Notes: generated by a model not told the origin, from the letters alone. Positions 37,036 through 47,552 are shown, numbered from the stretch's first letter. The stretch: 64,000 bases of DNA from Pseudobutyrivibrio ruminis AD2017 (GCF_000424305.1 NZ_KE384162.1:558001-622000), one strand, 5' to 3'. Translations and numbers: made by a program.

Positions 37036-39465
37036 CTAACCAAACTTCTTCATTAGATTAGCCACAAGCTTAACACAGTCTGCTGCATCTGCAGAATAAC
37101 CGTCAGCATTAATCTCATCCTTAAATGATTCGTTGATGCAGGCGCCGCCAATAATAATCTGAGCTCTGCAGCCCTTTTCCTTTGCAAGCTTTACCACATC
37201 ATCCATTCGCATCATTGTGGTAGTCATAAGTGCGGACAAGCCGATGATATCAGCATCCACCTCCACCGCTTTATCAATTATAACATCCGCTGGCACATCC
37301 TTGCCTAAATCTATTACATTATAGCCGTAATTCTTAAGCATAAGTGCCACCAGATTTTTTCCAATGTCATGAATATCGCCTTCAACTGTAGCGATAACAA
37401 TTGTAGCCTTAGCATCGGAATCTTCGCTTGTAAGAAGTGGTTCGATGTGCTTCATACCAAGCTCCATCGCATTAGCACCTGCAATTAGCTGAGGAAGGAA
37501 GTATTTCTTTTTATCGTATAAATCTCCTACCACGTTGATTCCCTTGATAAGGTGTTCTTCTATAATAGCCTGAGGCTCCACGCCCTCATCAATAAGCTTT
37601 TGAATCTCAGCTATTATCTGCTCCTTTTTACCCTTAACAACACATTCTGCCACTGGGCTTAAATCACCGTAGGCCGATTGACCAGACTGAGGGCTGCCTG
37701 CTCCTTTACTGGCAGTACTAACACTGCTTTCCAATACAGGTAGTGATGCATATTTCTCCAAGGCACCAGGCTTATTCATCAATGTATCCGCAGCTGCAGC
37801 GCAGTACATAAGCATATCCTGATTAGGATTAGCGATAGCCATTGTAAGTCCCTTGCTAACTGCAATAGTAAGATATGTTGTATTAACAAATGGTCTGTTA
37901 GGCATTCCAAAGGAAATGTTTGAAAGACCGCACACTGTGGGAAGCTTTAGCTCATTCTTGCAATATTCAATAGTTTCAAAGCACTGTAAGCCTGCTGTAC
38001 CCTCTGCACCTACTGTCTGAACTAATACATCAACAACGGCATCCTCCTTGCGAAGGCCAATACGCTCTGCCGCTGTTAAGACTGTATTAATGTGCTGCTT
38101 TTTTTCTTCTATATCCTTAGGAAGTCCTGCCCCTGATAAAGGAAGGGTGATAAACATAGCACCATACTTTTTAGCAAGACGAAGCATATCCTCCATCTTG
38201 GCTTCCTCGGCAGAGATGGAATTGATAAGTGCTCTACCAGGATAAATACGAAGAGCTGCCTCCATTACATCCACATGGCTGGTATCAAGACACAGTGGTA
38301 AATCCACAGCCGATGTAACCTCATAAATGCTATCAAGCATCATCTGCTTTTCGTCGATACCATTCATACCCATGTTTACATCTAATATGTTGGCACCCTT
38401 TTCCTCTTGCTCTCTGGCAAAATCCACTACCATTGAAAGGGAACCATTCTTTAAGGATTCCTGGAACTTCTTCTTTCCAGTAGGATTGATTCTTTCGCCG
38501 ATAACCATAAATGGCCCATCCAAATCAATCCATGTATTCATTCTCTCAGAGGTAACTACTCTAAGAGGTTCGTTCTTATATACGTGCTGAGGCTTATCCT
38601 TAAGGGCAGATACCAACGCCTTAATATGCTCTGGTGTTGAACCACAGCAGCCACCAAAAAGTGATGCACCTGCTTCATAAAGCTTTAGACATGATTCTGT
38701 AAATTCAGCTGGTCCCATCTTATAGACAGTTTTGCCATTTTCAAGCTCTGGCAATCCTGCGTTTGGCTTTACCATAATAGGGACGTTTGCAACAGCAGCC
38801 ATCTGCTTTACCAAATAAAGCATAGCATCTGGACCAGTGCTGCAGTTCATGCCCACACAATCTACACCCATAGATTCAAGAACTATCATGGCTGTATCAG
38901 GTGCGGTTCCGTACAGTGTCTTTCCATCAGGATTGAAGGTAAGTGACACGATAATAGGAAGGTCACAGGATTCTTTGATTGCAAGCACTGCTGCTCTACA
39001 TTCCTGAAGGCTCATCATTGTCTCCACAACAAACAAATCGACACCCTCTTCAAGGATTGCAGCCACCTGCTCCTTGTAGCAATCCACCAAATCCTCAAAC
39101 ATTAAATCCCCAAGAGGAAACAGCTGCTTACCTGTCATGGAAATATCAGCTGCCACAAGTCCCTTTTCGCCTGCCACTTCTCTAGTAAGTCTTACAAGCT
39201 GTCTGTTCATCTCAATTAGATTATCCTCAAGACCATATTCTGCCAGCTTTATTCTAGATGCCGTAAAGGTCGGGGCAAGAACTATGTCTGAGCCTGCCTC
39301 GTAATATAATCTCTGCAAATCCTGAATTGCTGAAGGATTATCAATAATCCATTTTTCAGGACAAACCCCTGCTTTAAGGCCCCGTTTTTGAAGCTCTGTT
39401 CCTGTGGCACCATCAATAAATACAATTCTTTCTTCTAATAGCTGTCTAAACTCTTGTCGTGTCAT
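37036..39465 (-). CDS. metH: Cobalamin-dependent methionine synthase (short form, no reactivation domain)
   Basis: An 809-aa MetH. Residues 1-290 are the homocysteine-binding zinc domain (C208, C273, C274 in MNCSTG and GGCCGST). Residues 310-575 are the methyl-THF (pterin-binding) domain (VIGERINPTGKKKF, DVNMG). Residues 620-809 form the cap and B12-binding module, with the cobalt His in EGDIHDIGKN. The C-terminal AdoMet reactivation domain of the 1200-aa E. coli enzyme is missing, so a separate reactivation system is needed. No B12 riboswitch was seen upstream; mnmA lies 40 bases before it. It links to the one-carbon enzymes at 8-9.7 kb through methyl-THF. Confidence 0.95.
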   Translation of the reverse strand: MTRQEFRQLLEERIVFIDGATGTELQKRGLKAGVCPEKWIIDNPSAIQDLQRLYYEAGSDIVLAPTFTASRIKLAEYGLEDNLIEMNRQLVRLTREVAGEKGLVAADISMTGKQLFPLGDLMFEDLVDCYKEQVAAILEEGVDLFVVETMMSLQECRAAVLAIKESCDLPIIVSLTFNPDGKTLYGTAPDTAMIVLESMGVDCVGMNCSTGPDAMLYLVKQMAAVANVPIMVKPNAGLPELENGKTVYKMGPAEFTESCLKLYEAGASLFGGCCGSTPEHIKALVSALKDKPQHVYKNEPLRVVTSERMNTWIDLDGPFMVIGERINPTGKKKFQESLKNGSLSMVVDFAREQEEKGANILDVNMGMNGIDEKQMMLDSIYEVTSAVDLPLCLDTSHVDVMEAALRIYPGRALINSISAEEAKMEDMLRLAKKYGAMFITLPLSGAGLPKDIEEKKQHINTVLTAAERIGLRKEDAVVDVLVQTVGAEGTAGLQCFETIEYCKNELKLPTVCGLSNISFGMPNRPFVNTTYLTIAVSKGLTMAIANPNQDMLMYCAAAADTLMNKPGALEKYASLPVLESSVSTASKGAGSPQSGQSAYGDLSPVAECVVKGKKEQIIAEIQKLIDEGVEPQAIIEEHLIKGINVVGDLYDKKKYFLPQLIAGANAMELGMKHIEPLLTSEDSDAKATIVIATVEGDIHDIGKNLVALMLKNYGYNVIDLGKDVPADVIIDKAVEVDADIIGLSALMTTTMMRMDDVVKLAKEKGCRAQIIIGGACINESFKDEINADGYSADAADCVKLVANLMKKFG

Positions 39466-39505
39466 CCTGTCTCCCTTTCATGCAAAAACCTGTTGCCTAC
39501 TAATG

Positions 39506-40573
39506 CTACTTGCCCACGATGGTGCCTCCGCCCAGCACCACATCATTATCATAGAACACTGCTGCCTGACCGGGTGTTATGGCTCTCTGTGGTTCCACAA
39601 ATGTTATCTGAGCTGTAGTTTTATCTAGTCTGATCACATGGCAAGGCTGGTCTGCCATTCTATAGCGTACCTTTGCACTACAATCAAACTCTTCTCTATC
39701 ATCATTTGGATCAATCCAATTGATATTCTTAACTAATACATCCCTTGAGAATAAATCCTCATTCTTTCCAAGGATTACCCTGTTACCAGGAACATCTAAT
39801 GCTACTACGTATAAAGGATATGCGGCAGATATGCCAAGTCCCTTTCGCTGACCAATTGTATATCCAACTATACCCTTGTGCTTTCCAAGAACATTACCTT
39901 CCATATCTACAAAATCACCTGGCTCATATTCCTTGCCTGTGAATCTCTTAAGAGCTGAAACATAATCTCCGTCTGGGACGAAGCAGATATCCTGGCTGTC
40001 AGGCTTGTTGGCGTTAATGAAATTGTGGCTTTCTGCTATACGGCGCACCTCGTCCTTTGAAAGCTCTCCCAGTGGGAACTCTGTATGTGCAAGCTCCTCC
40101 TGAGTCATGTTATAAAGTACATAGCTTTGGTCCTTATTACCGTCAAGGCCCTTTAAAAGCTGATATCCATTATCGGTTTTACGAATTCTAACGTAATGTC
40201 CAGTGACAATCTTTTCGCAGCCTAAAATCTGTGCTCTGCGATAAAGCTCGTCAAACTTCATGTGCTTGTTACACTCAATGCATGGATTAGGTGTCATACC
40301 ACATTCGTAGCAGCTTATAAAATTATCAATAACAGTCTCTCTAAATTTCTCTTGGAAATTAAAGGTATGATGTGACATCTCAAGACGTCTTGCAACAGCC
40401 TTGGCATCCTCCACGTCATCTAAGGAACAGCAGGTGTGACCATTGCACACGCCGATGTCCTCATTTGCATAAAGCTTCATAGTGCAGCCTACGCAATCAT
40501 ATCCCTTTTCCTTCATTAATAATGCAGCGACACTACTATCTACGCCACCGCTCATAGCTATTAATGCTTTCAT
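39506..40573 (-). CDS. mnmA: tRNA-specific 2-thiouridylase
   Basis: A 355-aa MnmA that installs 2-thiouridine at position 34 of Glu, Gln and Lys tRNAs. The PP-loop AMSGGVDSSVAALL is at the N-terminus; the catalytic Cys pair lies in MTPNPCIECNKHMKF (near 102) and DSQDICFVPDGDY (near 200). GQRKGLGI and FVEPQRAITPGQAAVFY are typical. Second gene of the operon, 15 bases after the HD hydrolase. Confidence 0.96.
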   Translation of the reverse strand: MKALIAMSGGVDSSVAALLMKEKGYDCVGCTMKLYANEDIGVCNGHTCCSLDDVEDAKAVARRLEMSHHTFNFQEKFRETVIDNFISCYECGMTPNPCIECNKHMKFDELYRRAQILGCEKIVTGHYVRIRKTDNGYQLLKGLDGNKDQSYVLYNMTQEELAHTEFPLGELSKDEVRRIAESHNFINANKPDSQDICFVPDGDYVSALKRFTGKEYEPGDFVDMEGNVLGKHKGIVGYTIGQRKGLGISAAYPLYVVALDVPGNRVILGKNEDLFSRDVLVKNINWIDPNDDREEFDCSAKVRYRMADQPCHVIRLDKTTAQITFVEPQRAITPGQAAVFYDNDVVLGGGTIVGK

Positions 40574-40588
40574 AATGTAATAAACCTC

Positions 40589-41179
40589 TTATTCGTCCTT
40601 AATATTCCCCGCCTTTACATTGGCTTCTATTATAGAATCAACAACCTTAAATAGCTCCTTAGAGCCTAGGGCTGTTTTGTCCTGTCTGCCGTGAACCTGG
40701 GTGGCACTTACGCCGTGCTGTCTCCAGTCATCGCCACCATTGCTGTTATTAAGCATTAGTGGCTGCAGATTATCCATGGAATGAGCAAACTTTGATTCAG
40801 CAGTCTCGTAGGCTTCAAACTCTTCAAAAAGAGCCATAAGCTCGCTGGCCTGATCACTAGGAAGCATTCCAAAAAGATGCTCTTTAGCAGCCTTTTCTCT
40901 TAAAGCCTGAGTCTTCTTTCCCTCTTCATCATAAGCGTAGGTATCGCCAGCTTCTATTTCCACGATGTCATGAATCAGGCACATTAGCATAACCTTTCCT
41001 ATATCTACAGGCTCGTTGGAATATTCCCTTAAAAGATATGCCATTATAGCCATATGCCAGGCATGCTCTGCGTCATTTTCATTTCTTCCATGTCCTGAAA
41101 TATGTGTCTGTCTAAATATATTTTTCTCTTTATCTATTTCAAGAGCAAAATCTAGTTGTCTTTTTAATCTATCAGTCAT
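40589..41179 (-). CDS. HD-domain hydrolase (YfbR/5'-deoxynucleotidase-like)
   Basis: A 196-aa HD_3-type hydrolase. Metal ligands: ENDAEHAWHMA (His), CLIHDIVEIEAGDTYAYDE (HD and following Glu/Asp) and the later HSMDNLQPL (Asp). Homologues such as YfbR and YGK1-type proteins dephosphorylate nucleoside monophosphates. First gene of the five-gene minus-strand operon; AGGAG precedes ATG 41179. Confidence 0.88.
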   Translation of the reverse strand: MTDRLKRQLDFALEIDKEKNIFRQTHISGHGRNENDAEHAWHMAIMAYLLREYSNEPVDIGKVMLMCLIHDIVEIEAGDTYAYDEEGKKTQALREKAAKEHLFGMLPSDQASELMALFEEFEAYETAESKFAHSMDNLQPLMLNNSNGGDDWRQHGVSATQVHGRQDKTALGSKELFKVVDSIIEANVKAGNIKDE

Positions 41180-41233
41180 TACTTTTCTCCTATTTTAGAT
41201 ATTGAGTCTCTTACCTATAAAAACTATAGGCTT

Positions 41234-41262
41234 ATTATACTTATGCTTAAGGTAAAAATAAA
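41234..41262 (-). promoter_or_regulatory. Possible promoter of the HD-mnmA-metH operon
   Basis: On the minus strand TTTATT (41257-41262), 17 bases, then a perfect TATAAT (41234-41239). The -35 is weak. A small CCTATAG/CTATAGG hairpin lies just downstream (41216-41232). Confidence 0.35.
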
Positions 41263-41384
41263 CAAATAAATTATAAAATCTAGCATCCCTTACCTATATT
41301 TATTTTTAAAAAATATTCACAAAGTACCCACATTTATTATCTACAATATGCTTAAGTTACTATGTGTAATTAAGTGAGGATGGC

Positions 41385-42830
41385 ATGAAAACACCAACAT
41401 ATAACCTTTTAAAACAATTTGTAAATCTTGCTCCTGCTCCTTGTACGGCCCTTGCTGTAGAAAGAAAACCTGACGGCACCTGCGGCGAGATTCGTTTTTT
41501 TGCCGTAAATGATGCCTTCAAAAGAAGCTTCTATGATCTATTCATTAAGACAACAGGAAAAGAGCCAGCCAGCATAGAGGAGTTGGATTCATTCATAGAG
41601 GGACAGCCTTACACTCTTACTCTTTCAAAAGAGCCTAAATTTGAGGAAATATGTTTTAGAAGCGCTTGGAATAAGGAATACATCCACACCTACATAGATA
41701 CTACAAGTATGTACGGATATTGGACTGAGGATTTTTTAATTCCTTGCGATTGTGACCACGAAGAAAATATATCTTATTGCTATTTCATATATCAGCTTAA
41801 TAGAGAAATGGATACTGGAAAGTTCAGCGCCGTTTCTCCAGATATTTCAAGCTACGTAATCAAAGCCTGCCTGGAGCTTCGAAATGAAAATGAATTTTAT
41901 TCCAGCATGAATGTGGTTATAAAAGATTTAAGAGAATACACTGATTCCTTTAACGCCTGCATCTTAACAGTGGATTCTGAAAGAAAGACCTTCCAAATTA
42001 TAAGTGAATCTGTCAAAAATAATGTGCATTCCATAAAGGACTACTTTAAAACCTTCCCTTACGAAATAATTGCCAGCTGGGAAAAGCTTCTTAAAGGCAC
42101 CAACAATATCATCATTAAAGATGAAAATGACATGGATTATTACGAAACCCTCGCCCCAAGCTGGGTGAAAACCATGAAGGAAGCACATGTTAAAAACCTT
42201 TGCCTTTCTCCATTTGTGCATCACGGAGAAATAATAGGTTATTTATATTTAACAGATTTTGATGGTTCCAACTTAGCCAGAATAAAAGAGATTGTAGAAT
42301 TACTCTCATTCTTTCTTACTGCCGAGGTGGCCAACCATACCTTCCTAGAGAAGCTTGAATACCTTAGCAATGTAGATATACTAACAGGAGTATTCAATCG
42401 TAACTGCATGAACGTAAATGTAGATGAATTATCTCTAAAGCTTAAGCTTGAGCCTAAGCCATTTTCAGTAGCATTCTTTGACTTAAATGGTCTTAAATCT
42501 ATAAATGACCATGGTGGTCATAATTCTGGCGATGACTTGCTTAAGGATGCAGCAAGTGTCCTAAAAGAGGTTTTCCCTGACGACCAGATATATCGAGCCG
42601 GCGGCGACGAATTCGTAGTTATTTCTTTAAATGATTCTGAAAATGATTTTCTTAAGAAGCTTGCCGCAGTCCGAGCGAAGGCCTGCGACCCTGATTGGCT
42701 TAACTTTGCTATAGGGCACTATCATGATGATTCACAAGGTAATCTTCGTCTGGCCATGCGCTATGCCGATGAAAACATGTACGAAGATAAAAATGCATTC
42801 TACGATGCTCACCCTGAAAAACGTAGATAA
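41385..42830 (+). CDS. Soluble GGDEF-domain protein (diguanylate cyclase)
   Basis: A 481-aa cytoplasmic protein with no membrane segment. Residues 1-150 look PAS-like, 150-310 look GAF-like, and 320-480 are the GGDEF domain (VDILTGVFNRNCM, then RAGGDEFVV). The active-site GGDEF is intact, so c-di-GMP synthesis is expected. There is no RxxD inhibition site. The ribosome site GTGAGG precedes ATG 41385. It is followed by a 132-aa gene of unknown function in the same direction. Confidence 0.9.
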   Translation: MKTPTYNLLKQFVNLAPAPCTALAVERKPDGTCGEIRFFAVNDAFKRSFYDLFIKTTGKEPASIEELDSFIEGQPYTLTLSKEPKFEEICFRSAWNKEYIHTYIDTTSMYGYWTEDFLIPCDCDHEENISYCYFIYQLNREMDTGKFSAVSPDISSYVIKACLELRNENEFYSSMNVVIKDLREYTDSFNACILTVDSERKTFQIISESVKNNVHSIKDYFKTFPYEIIASWEKLLKGTNNIIIKDENDMDYYETLAPSWVKTMKEAHVKNLCLSPFVHHGEIIGYLYLTDFDGSNLARIKEIVELLSFFLTAEVANHTFLEKLEYLSNVDILTGVFNRNCMNVNVDELSLKLKLEPKPFSVAFFDLNGLKSINDHGGHNSGDDLLKDAASVLKEVFPDDQIYRAGGDEFVVISLNDSENDFLKKLAAVRAKACDPDWLNFAIGHYHDDSQGNLRLAMRYADENMYEDKNAFYDAHPEKRR

Positions 42831-42850
42831 CCCAAAGGAGGGCGAACACC

Positions 42851-43249
42851 ATGTTGTCAAATAACCGAATTGTAAATAAAAATTTCTACGATGAATACAA
42901 ATACTTTGATGAATATTTGACAAACTACCTTAATGTGGAAGAAAACGGGGTAGACGAATATATCAAACGCATGAAGCATGCCATCTATGAAGTAAAGGAT
43001 GTACTTCCAGAATGGATGCCTACTATTGCACGCCTTGAAAAAATGAAAGCCAGATTCATGAGCCTAGACGACGCCGAAATAAGCTTCGATGACTTTCAGG
43101 GAAAGGATGAAGATGTTGTTTGGATTAGAATCTTTTTGGAAAAAATTGAGCAAAAGGCTGATCCTTTAGAAAAATATAGCAAGCTCAAATTCACTTTTAA
43201 GAAAAGGAAAAAGAGCCTGCTACAACGTTTCTTAGGTTTATTTAATTAG
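42851..43249 (+). CDS. Small acidic/basic helical protein, function unknown (132 aa)
   Basis: ATG 42851 follows AAAGGAGG by nine bases and lies 20 bases after the GGDEF gene. The protein is soluble and mostly helical, with an acidic first two-thirds and a basic end ([19 protein letters not shown]). The text [24 protein letters not shown] resembles a segment of small Lachnospiraceae proteins of unknown function. The C-terminal amphipathic helix could bind a membrane. Its stop overlaps the stop of the converging chemoreceptor by two bases. Confidence 0.75.
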   Translation: MLSNNRIVNKNFYDEYKYFDEYLTNYLNVEENGVDEYIKRMKHAIYEVKDVLPEWMPTIARLEKMKARFMSLDDAEISFDDFQGKDEDVVWIRIFLEKIEQKADPLEKYSKLKFTFKKRKKSLLQRFLGLFN

Positions 43250-44955
43250 ATTTTAAATGAATCCTTAATGTCCCTAAGTTCATCAGAATTCTCTTCTGTT
43301 TCACTAACTACCTTTACAACTCCATCTGAAAGGTTGGCCACGTCTGTGGCCTTTTCTGCTACTGTAGTAACAGCCTCTGCTGCCTCTCCTACCGTTCGAG
43401 AAATCTGCTCGACAGATTCTGAAATAGCAGTTGTTGCTTCCTGCAAATCAGAAATCTTATTAGATATCTGAGTCATGGAATCAGAGAAATTCTCAGCATC
43501 CAGCTTGTAGTTATCTGCCATTGATAAGAATGAATCATAATCCTTTGCAATATCAGTCTCAATGTAGTTAAGTGTTCGAGACAGGCATTCGTTCATAAGG
43601 TTAACAGCATTCTGAACCTCTGAAACGATTTCCATAATATCTGCAACTGTCTCACTTGATTGTGTTGCAAGTCCACCGATTTCTGTTGCTACTACTGCAA
43701 AGCCCTTACCAGCTTCACCAGCTCTGGCTGCCTCAATAGAAGCATTAAGTGCAAGAAGATTTGTCTGGCTGGCAATATCCTGAATAGTTGTTGCAAGAGT
43801 ATTAACCTTTTCAACAGCCTTAGATTTTTCAAGAGCATCCTGGCCTTGTTCATTAATCTCTTCATATATTCTTTCAGTCTTTTCTTTTGCTGCAACTGTC
43901 TCCTTGTAGACTTCATTAGCCTTTCTCTTTGTTTCTACAGCATTATTGGCGCCAGCCTTTGCTTCCTCTGCTATGCCATCAGCGTTTTCTTTAATAAGAT
44001 TTGTTCTTTCACTGATAACATCTGTAGTAGCGCTTGTTTCCTGCATGCTGGCTGCCAGCTCTTCAGATGTTGCAGAGTTATCAGCATTTGCAGAATCGAT
44101 TTCTTGAGTGATGTCCTTAAGTCTAAGAGCATGTCCCTCCAAATCTACAGATGTGCTGGCGATACGTTCTACAATATCACGTAAGCTGTGCTCCATAGAA
44201 TCAACAGCTCTAGCCATAACACCAGTTTCATCCTTCTTGTGTTCGATGGATTCAAGATCATCATTTGCTGTGAAATCAAGCTTTCCTACGTTTTCAATAA
44301 CACCTGTGATAATTCTGATTGGCTTTGTAATACCATTACCTGCAACAATACCTATCAGTAAAATACCTACGCCAACTATACATGAAAACAGCAATCCAAG
44401 ATTTCTAATCTGGTTGATTTCTGCCATTATTTCAATTTCATCAGCTACGCAAACAGTAACCCATCCCTGGGAATTGATAACCTGATAAGCTGCATATTTC
44501 TTTACGCCATTTTCATCCACATAATGGAAAATCTTTGCCTGAACATAATTTCCGGATGGAATCTGTTTAAGTAATTCGTTTACTACATTATTAGTAGCCT
44601 GGGTTCCTACCTTTTCAGGTTTTTTATGGTATAGGAAGAGACCATCAGCATCTGTTACATAGATATAACTAGATGAGATACCATTTAATCCTCTGCCTTC
44701 AAAAATAGGCTTTAAAACTTCATAGTCAACGCCATCAACCCCTCGGGCTGCAATCTCCTGCTCTACAATCTCAGAGCACAATGTGGCAAGATCTTGCATA
44801 TTGTTCTCATTAATCTTCTGAACAGCTGATTTTGCCTGTGGAATAATATAAAACATATTCAGGGCAAAGAAAGCTACAACGCTAATGATAACAAGTGCGA
44901 GAATCTTTACATAAATTGAATGCAGATTAATCCCGTTCTTTTTCGATTCCTCCAT
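43246..44955 (-). CDS. Methyl-accepting chemotaxis protein with Cache-type sensor
   Basis: A 569-aa chemoreceptor: TM1 (about 12-34), an extracytoplasmic single-Cache-like domain (35-190; [36 protein letters not shown]), TM2 (about 195-217), HAMP (218-275) and a signalling domain with the tip [20 protein letters not shown]. The start is ATG 44955 with GGAGGG seven bases upstream; an upstream TTG overlaps that ribosome site. It lies 34 bases after a precorrin-2 dehydrogenase gene. Cache domains usually sense organic or amino acids. Confidence 0.93.
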   Translation of the reverse strand: MEESKKNGINLHSIYVKILALVIISVVAFFALNMFYIIPQAKSAVQKINENNMQDLATLCSEIVEQEIAARGVDGVDYEVLKPIFEGRGLNGISSSYIYVTDADGLFLYHKKPEKVGTQATNNVVNELLKQIPSGNYVQAKIFHYVDENGVKKYAAYQVINSQGWVTVCVADEIEIMAEINQIRNLGLLFSCIVGVGILLIGIVAGNGITKPIRIITGVIENVGKLDFTANDDLESIEHKKDETGVMARAVDSMEHSLRDIVERIASTSVDLEGHALRLKDITQEIDSANADNSATSEELAASMQETSATTDVISERTNLIKENADGIAEEAKAGANNAVETKRKANEVYKETVAAKEKTERIYEEINEQGQDALEKSKAVEKVNTLATTIQDIASQTNLLALNASIEAARAGEAGKGFAVVATEIGGLATQSSETVADIMEIVSEVQNAVNLMNECLSRTLNYIETDIAKDYDSFLSMADNYKLDAENFSDSMTQISNKISDLQEATTAISESVEQISRTVGEAAEAVTTVAEKATDVANLSDGVVKVVSETEENSDELRDIKDSFKI

Positions 44956-44989
44956 GAATGATCCCTCCAATTGTTCTACCGATTATGAT

Positions 44990-45622
44990 TTATAGGGACA
45001 TACTAATAGCACCAAGCAACTCTTCCACCTCTTCATCAGAAGGAATACCATCATAACAAAGGGCATAATCTATAAGTTGCTCAAATGCACTATTTCTACT
45101 TGATTCTCTTGGGAATAAATCATTAATAGGCTCTTTCCATCGGCCTAGCATTTCATTTAATTCACCAAGACGCCACGTAAGAACTTCCTTTTCCTTGTTT
45201 CTTAAGAACTTTTCTAAGGCTTCACTGTTTCCACAACTAGAAAAACCTGCAACAAGGTTTTGTTCCTTTAAATATGTAGGGAAATCAAATGTACTCTTTG
45301 ACTTATCTAAAACAACATGTACAGGAATTCCGCCTTCCTTACACATCATAGATATCTGACCGTTAAGCTCATCATCTTCTGTTGCTACAACAACAAGCAT
45401 TCTTCCCTGTAAATCTATAGGAGTAAACTGTCTTTGCTCTAAAAGAAGATGATCTGTTTCTTCTGAAAGAGCTGCAAGATCCAAGGAAACCTCATCGGCT
45501 ATTAAATGAACCTTAGCCCCAAAATCTAAAAGAGCTCTTGTCTTTTTTAAAGCAGCAGCATCACCGCCTACTACCAAACAATTAGCATCAGTTAAATCTA
45601 AAAAAATAGGGAAATAAGCCAT
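44990..45622 (-). CDS. Precorrin-2 dehydrogenase / sirohydrochlorin ferrochelatase-like (Met8/CysG-N)
   Basis: A 210-aa protein with the NAD-binding start YFPIFLDLTDANCLVVGGDAAALKKT and the conserved ASP-region equivalent FSSCGNSEALEKFLR. It oxidises precorrin-2 to sirohydrochlorin with NAD in siroheme or cobalamin synthesis, fitting the B12-dependent MetH. Start ATG 45622 with AGGAGG five bases upstream; a GTG two codons earlier is embedded in that site. No other corrin genes are nearby. Confidence 0.88.
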   Translation of the reverse strand: MAYFPIFLDLTDANCLVVGGDAAALKKTRALLDFGAKVHLIADEVSLDLAALSEETDHLLLEQRQFTPIDLQGRMLVVVATEDDELNGQISMMCKEGGIPVHVVLDKSKSTFDFPTYLKEQNLVAGFSSCGNSEALEKFLRNKEKEVLTWRLGELNEMLGRWKEPINDLFPRESSRNSAFEQLIDYALCYDGIPSDEEVEELLGAISMSL

Positions 45623-45715
45623 AGACACCTCCTAAAATTCGTCTCTTTCGCAAGTATAACAAAAATATGTGAAAAAATTATTCCTAAACACCACTAATCT
45701 GCAACTAAAGCAATA

Positions 45716-45748
45716 AAAAAAGCAGAAACCTTTCGATTTCTGCTTTTT
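45716..45748 (-). terminator. Intrinsic terminator after the 5'-nucleotidase gene
   Basis: AAAAAGCAGAAA (45717-45728) pairs perfectly with TTTCTGCTTTTT (45737-45748), loop of eight; T7 on the minus strand. Confidence 0.9.
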
Positions 45749-45768
45749 GCGTTAAATCATTTCATTAA

Positions 45769-47430
45769 TTACTTAATAACGATGTTTCCGTGAACTGTAC
45801 CATAGTCCTTAGAAGTGATAACACCCTTAAGTTCAGTCTGTACGTAGTCCATAACAGCTTCATCCATTACGATACCTGTATCAAACTGCTCTGAAGCGTT
45901 TGCAAATGCATAATATGTGTCACCACCAGCTGCACAGAAGTTGTTTGTTACAACTGCATATTTATCTGTAGCTGAGAATGGCTTGCCATTAATGCTTTGA
46001 ATACTTACACGGTTAATTGCTGCTGGCTTATAGTATGTTGAAGCAGGATAAGCCTCACCCTGAGCAAATGGCTTTGCTGTATCAACTGTAAATTTGATAC
46101 CTGATACCTGTGAGAAACCACCGATTGCTCCTGGTGTTGAGAATGTGCTTGCTTCTAATGCTTCAAGCAAATCAACACCACTGATATATACTACTGAAAT
46201 AGTGTTTCCAAATGGAAGTACTGTATTTAAATCCTTCTTTGTAACACTACCAGCTTTGATAGAAGCACGAATGCCGCCACCGTTTGTGATAGCTACAACG
46301 TGGTCTTCCTTAACCTTAAGTCCGCCTTCCTTAAGTACAGACCACTTAATAGCATCTGTGATAAGATCTCCAAGGTTTGTCTCCTGTGTTCTAACACCTG
46401 GAGCCTTCTGACCATTTAAGTCAACCTCTGACTTTGCAAATTCAACACCGTATTCAGCATCTACTCTATCAGTAATTGACTTTGAAAGTGCTTCAATTGC
46501 TGGAGCCTTAAGAATACCATCATCTACTTTGATAAGGTAGTTATCCTCGATTTTCTTTGTTGCATTATCGATAACAACCATACCGATTTTTTCAAACTTT
46601 GTACCTGTAGACTGTACTGGCTCACCATTTTCACCAGCTGTCATTACTGTATGAGAATGACCATCCAAGATAATATCGATGCCTGTTGTCTTAGCATAAA
46701 GGTCAACACTTCTGTGTCCGTCTGGAGCAGATTCATCATCTACACCAAGATGTGCAAGGCATACAACGATATCACAGCCATCAGCCTTTAGCTTGTTAAT
46801 CTGTTCCTGAGCACATGGATAAAGCTCGCCCTTAGATAAGAACTTGATTCCCTTAATAAGAGCAGGGTTAACCTTTGTCTGAGTCTCTGGTGTTTCCATA
46901 CCAAAGAAACCAACCTTAAGACCTGAAGCTGATGTGAATTCGTAAGTTGGGTCAAGGATTGGCTTACCATTCTTATCTAATACATCAGCGCAGATAGTTT
47001 TGAACCAAGCTCTTGAAAGATTGTTCTTAAGCTGGTCATAACCATAATCGAATTCGTGATTACCAAGAGTAGCAACATCATAGCCTGCAAAGTTCATCAT
47101 TGTAATAGCATCATGTCCCTTTGTAGTGCTTACATATGGTGTACCCTGGCTAAAATCACCTGCATCTGCAAGGATTACCTCAGCACCTCTAGCCTTAAAT
47201 TCATACTTTAAAGCTGCAGCCTGTGCATAACCTTCAAGTGCTCCGTGCACATCATTTGTGTGGAGAATAATAGTTTTTCCACTTAAATCATTAGGTACGT
47301 TGGCAATTGAACGGACATCAGCCTTTACCTCGGCAGCATAAGCTGTCTTTGGTGTAAGACCAATGGATAATACCATTGCAAATGCCATTACAAGAGTGAT
47401 AATTCTCTTGAAATTTCTTTTTAGTCGCAT
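45769..47430 (-). CDS. Secreted 5'-nucleotidase / 2',3'-cyclic phosphodiesterase (UshA-like)
   Basis: A 553-aa exported metallophosphatase with signal peptide (1-32, ending AYAAE). Metallophosphoesterase motifs: ILHTNDVHG, DAGDFSQG, LGNHEFDYG, LAHLGVD and DGHSHT. The C-terminal 5'-nucleotidase domain (about 320-530) includes TNGGGIRASI and the substrate-stacking VVTNNFCAAGGD. There is no LPxTG or membrane anchor. It frees phosphate and nucleosides from external nucleotides. Monocistronic, with a strong terminator. Confidence 0.94.
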   Translation of the reverse strand: MRLKRNFKRIITLVMAFAMVLSIGLTPKTAYAAEVKADVRSIANVPNDLSGKTIILHTNDVHGALEGYAQAAALKYEFKARGAEVILADAGDFSQGTPYVSTTKGHDAITMMNFAGYDVATLGNHEFDYGYDQLKNNLSRAWFKTICADVLDKNGKPILDPTYEFTSASGLKVGFFGMETPETQTKVNPALIKGIKFLSKGELYPCAQEQINKLKADGCDIVVCLAHLGVDDESAPDGHRSVDLYAKTTGIDIILDGHSHTVMTAGENGEPVQSTGTKFEKIGMVVIDNATKKIEDNYLIKVDDGILKAPAIEALSKSITDRVDAEYGVEFAKSEVDLNGQKAPGVRTQETNLGDLITDAIKWSVLKEGGLKVKEDHVVAITNGGGIRASIKAGSVTKKDLNTVLPFGNTISVVYISGVDLLEALEASTFSTPGAIGGFSQVSGIKFTVDTAKPFAQGEAYPASTYYKPAAINRVSIQSINGKPFSATDKYAVVTNNFCAAGGDTYYAFANASEQFDTGIVMDEAVMDYVQTELKGVITSKDYGTVHGNIVIK

Positions 47431-47552
47431 TATACATCCCTCCTATTTGTATTTCTATACAACCACATACATTATATAGATTTTTATACAAGAAAAGAAT
47501 ATAGTCTTTAAAATAAAAATTGACGAATTTTCAAGCACTAGCTTAGCTATTT

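Noticed and set aside
39466-39505. Cobalamin or SAM riboswitch before metH
   Set aside because: Only 40 bases separate mnmA and metH and no conserved box or terminator is present there or before the HD gene.
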